From: an uncultured Xanthobacteraceae bacterium
GTDB taxonomy: Bacteria > Pseudomonadota > Alphaproteobacteria > Rhizobiales > Xanthobacteraceae
DNA: 9,489 nt
NCBI GenBank assembly: GCA_955652925.1
Contig: CATPCO010000070.1
Coordinates: 1-9,489, forward strand
Reading direction: 5' to 3'
Each line of letters begins with the position of its first letter. Within the stretch, counting starts at the first letter, position 1. Shown piece after piece: positions 1 to 5,350 of this stretch. The notes beneath the pieces are model-generated. The model saw nothing but the letters and a program-made list of their open reading frames with translations. It searched no databases and had not been told where the DNA came from. The translations under genes were made by a program, and so were the position numbers.

Positions 1-607
1 CGGTCTCCTCGTGGGTGCGGAACACCGGGTGCACGCATTCGCCGAACGCCTCGGTGCCGCGGCTGTCGCCTTTCTGGGTTGAGCCGTAATTGTAGTGATG
101 CTCCGCCAAGCGCCCTTCGAGGCGGTCGCGGATTGCCGGATCAAGCGTGTCATAGGCCGCATAACCGCTGGCGAACAAGGTATTGCCGCCACTCGACGGA
201 ATTTCCACGGAATAGAGCAAAGTCGCTTTGCTCGGCACCTCGACATGGATCATATCGTGGTGAAACATCATCTCGCCGTCGGGGAGGGCGCCGATCGGCT
301 CGCCGTTCTCGCGGATGTTGGAAATCAGCATGATGCCGGGCAGCAGGCTGGAATAACCCTTGGGGAAATACTTTGCCGGGCGGGAGTGTTGCGCCTGCTC
401 GCCGAAATAGTGGGTGACGCGAACGAGGTCCTCCTGCGAAAGCTTCTGGCCGGGAAAAATAATCACAAGGTGATCAAGCCAGGCCTGATGGGTGGCCGCA
501 ATCGTCTCTTCGTCAGGCTTCTCGTGCAGGTCGATCCCGCGAATCTCAGCCCCGATGTGTTGCGTCAGCGGCACCACATCGAGCCGCGTTCTTGTTGCGA
601 CGGTCAT
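1..607 (-). CDS. TauD/TfdA-family Fe(II)/2-oxoglutarate dioxygenase (3' end cut by window edge)
   Basis: The first 202 residues read from an ATG at 607; the C-terminal third lies beyond the left edge. TauD/TfdA enzymes are cytoplasmic non-haem iron oxygenases that couple 2-oxoglutarate decarboxylation to hydroxylation of a substrate such as taurine, alkyl sulfates or aryloxyacetates. The N-terminus (LDVVPLTQHIGAEIRGIDL) is the usual family opening. The iron-binding HxD is seen as FHHDM (His116, Asp118), followed by the family block GGNTLFAS (140-147). The visible part ends in HPVFRTHEET, matching the HPVxRTHPxTG that precedes the distal His and the 2-oxoglutarate-binding Arg; those two residues are off the window. 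A Shine-Dalgarno-like TGAGGAAG overlaps the stop of the upstream gene, 9 bases away, so translation is probably coupled. The family is clear; the substrate is not. Confidence 0.9.
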   Translation of the reverse strand, partial: MTVATRTRLDVVPLTQHIGAEIRGIDLHEKPDEETIAATHQAWLDHLVIIFPGQKLSQEDLVRVTHYFGEQAQHSRPAKYFPKGYSSLLPGIMLISNIRENGEPIGALPDGEMMFHHDMIHVEVPSKATLLYSVEIPSSGGNTLFASGYAAYDTLDPAIRDRLEGRLAEHHYNYGSTQKGDSRGTEAFGECVHPVFRTHEET

Positions 608-616
608 GGCGCTTCC

Positions 617-904
617 TCACACCGGTTCCATTTGCCGCCTGGCCTCGCCGTGCTCTGCTTCGCCGCTCGCCAAAGCCGCAAGAATTTTTTCCACCAGCTG
701 GCGCGCTGAATCTGCGCTCAGCTCGACCGCCACCCGCTCGCGCCCGCCCTCGGATTCGTTGACGAAATCGATACCGAGCGCGTGATCGAGCTGCGCGTGG
801 AAGGGATGGTCGTAATACACGTTGGCTGTATCGATGCGCATCCAGCCGTTCGCGCCCTTGGCGCTCCCGACGAGCTTGGCTTTCTCAACGATATAAGAGC
901 ACAT
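617..904 (-). CDS. Small conserved protein, DUF6295-like
   Basis: A 95-residue soluble protein of unknown function; the DUF6295 name is from memory. It has no signal peptide or membrane segment. A glycine/lysine-rich N-terminal segment (GSAKGANGW, 13-21) is followed by a His/Asp cluster DHPFHAQLDH (Asp32, His33, His36, Asp40, His41) that could bind a metal or be catalytic. Next come two probable beta strands (IDFVNE; RVAVEL) and a C-terminal helix SADSARQLVEKILAAL. The start at 904 is supported by a good ribosome-binding site, AGGGAGGA, 6 to 7 bases upstream. It sits between the hydrolase (20 bases upstream) and the dioxygenase (9 bases downstream) in the same orientation, so it probably serves the same pathway or binds the dioxygenase. 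That role is inference; the gene itself is well supported. Confidence 0.82.
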   Translation of the reverse strand: MCSYIVEKAKLVGSAKGANGWMRIDTANVYYDHPFHAQLDHALGIDFVNESEGGRERVAVELSADSARQLVEKILAALASGEAEHGEARRQMEPV

Positions 905-924
905 CCCGGTTCCTCCCTGTTCGA

Positions 925-1695
925 CTATGCCGCGCGCGCGACCGCCTGGACGGCGAGATGCTTGTGGAAGAAATCAAATACCTTGTTCCAGCCGTCAAGC
1001 GCCTGCTCCGGGCGATAGGCCACACGGGCGGCGTTGAAGAAGGCATGGCCGGCACCGTCATAGCGATGGAACTCGTAGCGCTTGCCCAGCTTCTTGAGCA
1101 TGGCTTCGGTGCGGTCGACCTGGTCGCGATTGGGATTCTCGTCGTCGTTGCCGAACAGTCCAACCAACGGACAATTCATTTTTTCTGTCAAATCGATTGG
1201 TGCGACGGGCCGTTTCTCGTTGATTTGTTTCCTGTCATCGACGATGACGTTGCCGCCCCAGCAGTCGACGACCGCGTCGACGTCCGGAAGCGAGCATGCC
1301 GCGAGATAGGCATGGCGTCCGCCCGAGCAGAAACCGATCACGCCGGCTTTCCCGTTGGCGTAGGGCTGCGCGCGCAGGAACGCCATGCTTCCCTGCACGT
1401 CGCCCATCACCTGCGCATCAGCCACGCCGCCGGCCGCCCGCACCCGCGCGCCGACATCGTCGGGACTGCCGGGACCTTCGCGGAAATAAAGATGCGGCGA
1501 GATGGTTGCGAAGCCGTGATAAGCCAGCTTGCGGGTGGCTTCCTTGATCCACTCGTCCCAGCCCGGCATGTGATGGATCAGCACCACGCCCGGCCATGGT
1601 CCCGCGCCAAGGGGACGCGCGTAGTAAGCCTCTCCTATGTCTCCCTTGTGGCCGGTAAAGGCGACAGTTTCAGCGAGCATGCTTTCGTAGGTCAT
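925..1695 (-). CDS. Dienelactone hydrolase family protein (alpha/beta hydrolase)
   Basis: A 256-residue cytoplasmic alpha/beta hydrolase. Family members hydrolyse lactones or esters; the type enzyme opens dienelactone to maleylacetate in chloroaromatic breakdown. The nucleophile elbow is GFCSGG with Cys123, as in dienelactone hydrolases rather than the Ser of most esterases. The acid is Asp184 or Asp185 in FGNDDENP, and the base is His217 in GAGHAFFN. The strand-loop VVLIHHMPGWDEW (38-49) precedes the nucleophile. The reading frame stays open upstream to a TTG at 1887, but that stretch overlaps the secreted-protein gene and shows no family similarity, so I start at the ATG at 1695, where family homology begins. 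That ATG lies 7 bases beyond the preceding gene's stop. The partners suggest catabolism or detoxification; the true substrate is unknown. Confidence 0.9.
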   Translation of the reverse strand: MTYESMLAETVAFTGHKGDIGEAYYARPLGAGPWPGVVLIHHMPGWDEWIKEATRKLAYHGFATISPHLYFREGPGSPDDVGARVRAAGGVADAQVMGDVQGSMAFLRAQPYANGKAGVIGFCSGGRHAYLAACSLPDVDAVVDCWGGNVIVDDRKQINEKRPVAPIDLTEKMNCPLVGLFGNDDENPNRDQVDRTEAMLKKLGKRYEFHRYDGAGHAFFNAARVAYRPEQALDGWNKVFDFFHKHLAVQAVARAA

Positions 1696-1702
1696 GGCGA
1701 TC

Positions 1703-2068
1703 TCACGGGCATTTGTAGAGGACTGCCTTGTAGGTCTGGTCTTGATCCGAAAAATCCAGGGTCTTGTCGTCACGTGGAGTGAAACTGACATCCCCGAGCA
1801 TCTGGCTGCCGCCCGCACCCTTGCATTCGATATGGATGCGGAACGTGTTGCCGTCCTGCTTGATATCGAGAATTGAGCATAAACCAAATACCGAATCGAT
1901 CTCGGTCGGGCTGATCGTCACCCGCGATACGTTGGCACCCGCGCCCTCGCAGGGCTCGTTCTCGGTATAGGTGCCAACGAGCGGGAAATCGTCGGTTGCC
2001 GAAACCGAGGCTGTCATCACGGTTGCAAACCCCAGCATCGACAACACGGCAGCCGCGGCTCTATGCAC
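1703..2068 (-). CDS. Small secreted protein with four cysteines, function unknown
   Basis: A 121-residue protein that I do not recognise. I choose the GTG at 2068: an AGGGAG ribosome-binding site lies 7 bases upstream and the start gives a clean signal peptide, whereas a TTG at 2128 would sit upstream of the predicted transcript start. The N-terminus has one Arg, then a hydrophobic stretch (AAAAVLSMLGFATVMTA) and a SVSA cleavage site before TDDFPLVG, so the mature form of about 97 residues is probably periplasmic. It has four cysteines (in NEPCEG, GLCS, IECK and YKCP), enough for two disulfides, and alternating strand-like segments (RVTISP, TFRIHIEC, GDVSFTP, YKAVLYKC) that suggest a small beta-rich fold. 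It is first in the four-gene leftward operon. There is nothing to assign a function. Confidence 0.78.
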   Translation of the reverse strand: MHRAAAAVLSMLGFATVMTASVSATDDFPLVGTYTENEPCEGAGANVSRVTISPTEIDSVFGLCSILDIKQDGNTFRIHIECKGAGGSQMLGDVSFTPRDDKTLDFSDQDQTYKAVLYKCP

Positions 2069-2099
2069 CTGTCCACTCCCTGGCAAGCCTGATGGCAGT

Positions 2100-2128
2100 A
2101 GACTAACGAATGCCGTGGCGTGGGCCAA
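2100..2128 (-). promoter_or_regulatory. Putative sigma-70 promoter for the leftward four-gene operon
   Basis: On the minus strand TTGGCC (2128-2123), a 17-base spacer and TAGTCT (2105-2100) resemble an alphaproteobacterial housekeeping promoter. Transcription would begin near 2093, giving a leader of about 25 bases before the GTG at 2068, which agrees with the start chosen for the secreted protein. The match to consensus is only partial (3 of 6 at each hexamer), so this is tentative. Confidence 0.35.
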
Positions 2129-2190
2129 TGCCGGCCGGCCGGATTGTGTCGGCTATGGCCCGCCCACTGAAATTGTCGTAACGAGGCGCA

Positions 2191-2205
2191 ATGATTGCAT
2201 CATGA
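2191..2205 (+). other. Possible four-codon leader ORF overlapping the next start
   Basis: ATG ATT GCA TCA TGA ends in an ATGA overlap with the start codon of the amidase gene at 2202. A GAGG lies about 6 bases before this first ATG, whereas the downstream ATG has no well-placed ribosome-binding site of its own. Ribosomes might load here and re-initiate at 2202. It is short enough to be chance. Confidence 0.25.
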
Positions 2206-3287
2206 CCGAGCTCCCCACCATACCCCTGACCGACATCCGGGAAGGCGGACCGGTTCGCCACGCGATTGAGGCGCGCACGCGCATGCGCGCCTTGCGCGAC
2301 GATTGTATGAGCTGGCTCATGCCGCCGGTTCGAGTGCTGCTCCCTGCGATGGACGCCGTCACGCGGCTTTGGCTCAGGCGCTCGTGCTCACCCTATGTTG
2401 CTGAGATCGGGGCCATTGCCGCGGCAGTTGGCCTTCCCGGATTGTGGTTCTTCAACGGAACGTATGCATGGGGCTGCACCACGGTCGCGCGTGAAGAGGG
2501 CGGCGCGCCGTGGCTTGCGCGCACGCTCGATTGGCCGTTCCCCGGGCTTGGTCGTCATCTTGAGATTATGCGCATGCGCGGCCCCGCGGGTGATTTCTTC
2601 AACGTCGGTTGGCCGGGTTACGTCGGTGCCTTGACGGCCTCTGCGCCTGGCCGTTTTGCCGCCGCCATCAACCAGGCACCGCTCCGGCGGCGGACTGTGA
2701 GCCCGTTGCTGCGGCCCTACGATCTGGCAGCGAACGCGCTGTCGACTTGGCAGGTCAGCTTCTGTCCTCCGGATCACCTGCTGCGCCACGTCTTCGAGAC
2801 CTGCCGCAATTTTGCGCAGGCGAAGGATCGTCTGGAGACAGTGCGGATTGCGCGTCCGGTGATCTTCACATTGGTTGGCTGCGCGCCGGGCGAGCGATGC
2901 GTAATCGAGCGGACCGAGCAAGGTTTCGTGACTCGCGTTGATGACACGGTCGCGGCCAATGATTGGTTGCAGCCAGCAAAGCCATGGGAGGCACGCGTCG
3001 CAGCGCGCCTGTTATTCACCGCTTCCTATGAAGAGGCCGCTGCCCGCAGCCGCGCACGGCGCGAGGCGCTTGGGTCGTGGTCGCGAGGTTTTGCCTGCGC
3101 CGACTTCGCGTGGGTCGTACCCCCGGTTCTCAATCCGTTTACGCGATGCGCCGTCCAGGCATGTCCCGCGCGGGGGCGTTTGTCCGTGGTAGGATATGAA
3201 ATCGAGGATGGAAGGGATCTGCCCCTGTCGGTCACGAAGGTTCGCGATATGACAGTGGGTGCGGATCCGATCGGCATTCCGGCATAG
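2202..3287 (+). CDS. Acid ceramidase/NAAA-like Ntn-hydrolase (linear amide C-N hydrolase)
   Basis: A 361-residue protein resembling acid ceramidase and N-acylethanolamine acid amidase, which cleave fatty-acid amides after self-cutting to expose an N-terminal cysteine. Residues 1-91 look like the propeptide, with helices around 36-60 and the block YVAEIGAIAAAVGLPGLWFF before the core. The predicted nucleophile is Cys92 in WGCTTV, with Arg107 and Asp110 in ARTLDWPF; the Cys/Arg/Asp spacing (+15, +18) nearly equals that of human acid ceramidase (Cys143, Arg159, Asp162). Asn157 lies in AAINQAP. A later block, PVIFTLVGCAPGERCVIER, parallels the family's GGNxxxGExCVITR, and WEAR follows. No signal peptide is evident, so it is probably cytoplasmic. 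The reading frame is open from 1971, but family similarity starts after the ATG at 2202. Family confidence is good; the substrate (ceramide, N-acyl amino acid or other amide) is open. Confidence 0.78.
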   Translation: MTELPTIPLTDIREGGPVRHAIEARTRMRALRDDCMSWLMPPVRVLLPAMDAVTRLWLRRSCSPYVAEIGAIAAAVGLPGLWFFNGTYAWGCTTVAREEGGAPWLARTLDWPFPGLGRHLEIMRMRGPAGDFFNVGWPGYVGALTASAPGRFAAAINQAPLRRRTVSPLLRPYDLAANALSTWQVSFCPPDHLLRHVFETCRNFAQAKDRLETVRIARPVIFTLVGCAPGERCVIERTEQGFVTRVDDTVAANDWLQPAKPWEARVAARLLFTASYEEAAARSRARREALGSWSRGFACADFAWVVPPVLNPFTRCAVQACPARGRLSVVGYEIEDGRDLPLSVTKVRDMTVGADPIGIPA

Positions 3288-3393
3288 TCCCGGCTGCTAC
3301 CTTTAAACCGTTCGGTTTTGGACCGCCAGATGCCCGTATCCGCCGTGCAACACCGATGCGCGATCCGTGGCGGCGTTTACTCTTTGTTAAATA

Positions 3394-3419
3394 CCCGCGC
3401 CCCGTGATGGGTGCGCGGG
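3394..3419 (+). promoter_or_regulatory. GC-rich hairpin abutting the ribosome-binding site of the outer-membrane protein gene
   Basis: CCCGCGCCCC (3394-3403) pairs with GGG (3409-3411) and GCGCGGG (3413-3419), leaving one bulged T at 3412 and the loop GTGAT. The ten base pairs are all G-C. The Shine-Dalgarno core GGAGG (3419-3423) shares its first base with the 3' arm, so folding could hinder ribosome loading or protect the 5' end of the mRNA. Role is inferred. Confidence 0.45.
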
Positions 3420-3430
3420 GAGGGATTGTC

Positions 3431-4174
3431 ATGCGCGCACTTTTACTGGCAGCGGGCTTGCTGCTGATGACATGGGGGACGGCAGCGAGCGCCGACCTGC
3501 CGCGGCTATCCCGGCCGTCTGCGGTCAGGGTGCCTGCGGCGACATCGCTCTACATGGGATGGAGCGGGTTTTATTTCGGCGTGAACGCAGGCGGCGGGAT
3601 CGGCAATAGCAAGAGCGATTTCAGCGTGGGCGGGCCGCTCTTCGCCTCCGTGAACAATGCGTTTTCAGGTGCCGTAGGCGGCGGGCAGGCCGGCTTCAAC
3701 TGGCAGAGCGGACTGACGGTCATCGGTCTGGAGACCGATCTCCAGGCCAGCGGGATAAGGGGCAGTTTGAACACTCCCTGCATACCCGGGATATGCGGCC
3801 TTCCACTTACTGCGACATATAACGACAAGGTGCCCTGGTTCGGGACGGTGCGCGGCCGGCTTGGCGCTGCCGCGAGCAGCTGGCTCATGTATGTGACGGG
3901 AGGCTACGCCTATGCCCGGATCGAAACCGATGCGCTCGCCGCAGCCGGTATGGCCGCGGCGGCTTTCAGCCTGCACGACACGAAAAGCGGCTGGACAGCA
4001 GGCGGCGGCATCGAGGTGGCCCTGGCACCGGGTTGGAGCGCAAAACTGGAATACCTCTATCTTGATTTCGGGCACCGCGGCAGCACGCTTGTGCTTTTGC
4101 CGGCAGCGGCAATTGTCGATGATGCGCACTTCACCATGAACGTCGTGCGGGTGGGGGTCAATTACAGGCTGTGA
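3431..4174 (+). CDS. Outer-membrane beta-barrel protein, Omp25/31 type
   Basis: A 247-residue porin-like barrel of the Omp25/31 group found across Rhizobiales. Residues 1-21 (MRALLLAAGLLLMTWGTAASA) form a signal peptide with an ASA cleavage site. A Pro/Arg linker leads to the hallmark first strand GWSGFYFGVNAG (43-54). Alternating glycine-rich strands follow (GGGQAGFNWQSG, VRGRLGAAASSWLMYVTGGYAYARI, GWTAGGGIEVALAPGWSAKLEYLYLDFG) up to the last strand, MNVVRVGVNYRL. The final residue is Leu where the BAM recognition signal usually has Phe. The ATG at 3431 is chosen over one at 3356 because GGGGAGGGA lies about 7 bases upstream and it opens directly on the signal peptide. The GST gene begins 16 bases after the stop, so the two may be co-transcribed. 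Such proteins give envelope stability and limited permeability; no specific cargo is implied. Confidence 0.9.
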   Translation: MRALLLAAGLLLMTWGTAASADLPRLSRPSAVRVPAATSLYMGWSGFYFGVNAGGGIGNSKSDFSVGGPLFASVNNAFSGAVGGGQAGFNWQSGLTVIGLETDLQASGIRGSLNTPCIPGICGLPLTATYNDKVPWFGTVRGRLGAAASSWLMYVTGGYAYARIETDALAAAGMAAAAFSLHDTKSGWTAGGGIEVALAPGWSAKLEYLYLDFGHRGSTLVLLPAAAIVDDAHFTMNVVRVGVNYRL

Positions 4175-4190
4175 ACAACGGAGTTATCGT

Positions 4191-4808
4191 ATGCCTCAAC
4201 TCACGCTGTACCATGCCGCGCCCTCGCGCTCGTCTATTGTGCGCTGGATGCTGGAAGAAATCGGCGAGCCCTATGACATTCACCTCCTGAGCCTGAGCAA
4301 GGGCGAGAATCGCGCGCCCGAATATTTGGTGATCAATCCCATGGGTAAGGTGCCGGCGCTCCGGCACGGGGATGTTGTGATTACCGAAGCAGCGGCGATC
4401 TGTGCCTATCTTGCCGATGAATTCCCGCGCGCGAAGCTCAATATCCCCCTCGGCGATCGGCGCCGCGGCCCCTATCTCAAGTGGCTGTTCTTTGGCCCGA
4501 GCTGCATCGAGCCCGCAATGATGGATCGCGCTTTCCCGCGCAAGGAGGAGGCGCGGCGCGCTGCGCTCGGCTACGGCGATTTCGATACCGCGATGGATGT
4601 GGTGGCCAAGGCGGTGTCGAGTGGACCCTATTTCATGGGCGACCAGTTCACCGCCGCTGACGTGGTAATCGGCTCAGGTCTGCGCTTCGGAATGATGTTC
4701 AAGTTATTGCCCGAGCGCGCAGAGTTCACGGCTTATACGGGACGCCTGGCGCAGCGGCCGGCCCTCCAGCGCACCGACAGCAAGGACAAGGAACTCGCGG
4801 CGGCGTGA
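4191..4808 (+). CDS. Glutathione S-transferase family protein
   Basis: A 205-residue cytoplasmic GST, full length for the family. The N-terminal thioredoxin-like domain (1-80) has the opening strand LTLYHAAPSRSS, where Ser12, Ser14 or Ser15 could activate glutathione since no Cys or Tyr occupies the usual place. The cis-proline loop is GKVPAL (Pro55), and the glutathione gamma-glutamyl contact is TEAAAICAYL (Glu66-Ala67) in place of the common Glu-Ser. The C-terminal helical domain (about 90-205) contains FTAADVVIG, the conserved N-capping box (T-x-x-D) that starts helix 6. A GGAG lies 7 bases before the ATG. It follows the outer-membrane protein gene by 16 bases. The reaction is probably conjugation or reduction with glutathione; the substrate cannot be inferred. 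Confidence 0.92.
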   Translation: MPQLTLYHAAPSRSSIVRWMLEEIGEPYDIHLLSLSKGENRAPEYLVINPMGKVPALRHGDVVITEAAAICAYLADEFPRAKLNIPLGDRRRGPYLKWLFFGPSCIEPAMMDRAFPRKEEARRAALGYGDFDTAMDVVAKAVSSGPYFMGDQFTAADVVIGSGLRFGMMFKLLPERAEFTAYTGRLAQRPALQRTDSKDKELAAA

Positions 4809-4888
4809 GTTCGTTCTGGCAGCGTCGGCGAAGTTGCGGATAATGTTGGGCTGAATAGCCACCGGTTTGCAGGAGCTGAGGCCGAGAG

Positions 4889-5347
4889 ATGATTCTGGCC
4901 TTGCGCATCCTTTATTTCGAAGACCTCTCGGTCGGGATGACCGAGATGCTCTCCAAAACCATTTCTTCTTCCGACGTGGTTGGTTTTGCGCAACTCACCG
5001 GCGATCGCAATCCCATTCACCTCTCGGAGCATTTTGCTGCCAAGACGCAGTTTGGAAAGCGAATTGCCCACGGTCTTTACACCGCGAGCCTGATCTCGGC
5101 GGTTTTAGGCACGCGCTTGCCCGGTCCGGGCGCGATTTACATTTCTCAGACGCTGAATTTCCGCGCCCCGGTCAGGATCGGCGACCAGGTTGATGTCAGT
5201 GTCACCGTCGCCGAGCTGATCCCGGAACGCCAGCGTGCCCGGCTCACTTGCATCTGCAAGGTGCGCGAGGAGATCGTGCTCGACGGCGAGGCGCTGGTGA
5301 AGGTGCCATCGGCGGTCAAATCGAAACGGCCGTTGCCGAAGATCTGA
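4889..5347 (+). CDS. MaoC-like (R)-specific enoyl-CoA hydratase, PhaJ type
   Basis: A 152-residue single hot-dog-fold hydratase. Enzymes of this type hydrate trans-2-enoyl-CoA to (R)-3-hydroxyacyl-CoA and can link beta-oxidation to polyhydroxyalkanoate synthesis. The hydratase-2 motif is complete: FAQLTGDRNPIHLSEHFA with the catalytic pair Asp39 and His44 and the conserved Asn41. FGKRIAHGLYTASLISAVLG (55-74) and LNFRAPVRIGDQV (89-101) follow, both typical of PhaJ. The ATG at 4889 has GAGG 7 bases upstream. An 80-base gap separates it from the GST gene, so it may be in the same transcript or have its own promoter. It ends 3 bases from the convergent uvrA stop. No PHA synthase gene is in the window, so a PHA role is possible but not shown; general fatty-acid use is equally likely. 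Confidence 0.88.
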   Translation: MILALRILYFEDLSVGMTEMLSKTISSSDVVGFAQLTGDRNPIHLSEHFAAKTQFGKRIAHGLYTASLISAVLGTRLPGPGAIYISQTLNFRAPVRIGDQVDVSVTVAELIPERQRARLTCICKVREEIVLDGEALVKVPSAVKSKRPLPKI

Positions 5348-5350
5348 ACC

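Noticed and set aside
95..709. 204-residue plus-strand open frame
   Set aside because: It is antisense to the TauD-type dioxygenase, which has clear family motifs on the other strand; the plus-strand protein shows no domain.
958..1782. 274-residue plus-strand open frame
   Set aside because: It lies opposite the dienelactone hydrolase gene and has no family features; long antisense frames are common at this GC content.
1696..1887. N-terminal extension of the dienelactone hydrolase to a TTG at 1887
   Set aside because: The extra 64 residues are basic and low in complexity, overlap the secreted-protein gene, and lie outside the hydrolase fold.
1971..2201. N-terminal extension of the acid-ceramidase-like protein
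   Set aside because: It would run through the divergent promoter and into the secreted-protein gene on the other strand; no homology-like segment is seen before 2202.
3305..3318. AAACC/GGTTT hairpin as terminator of the amidase gene
   Set aside because: It has only five pairs, three of them A-T, with a 4-base loop and no proper U-run; too weak to call.
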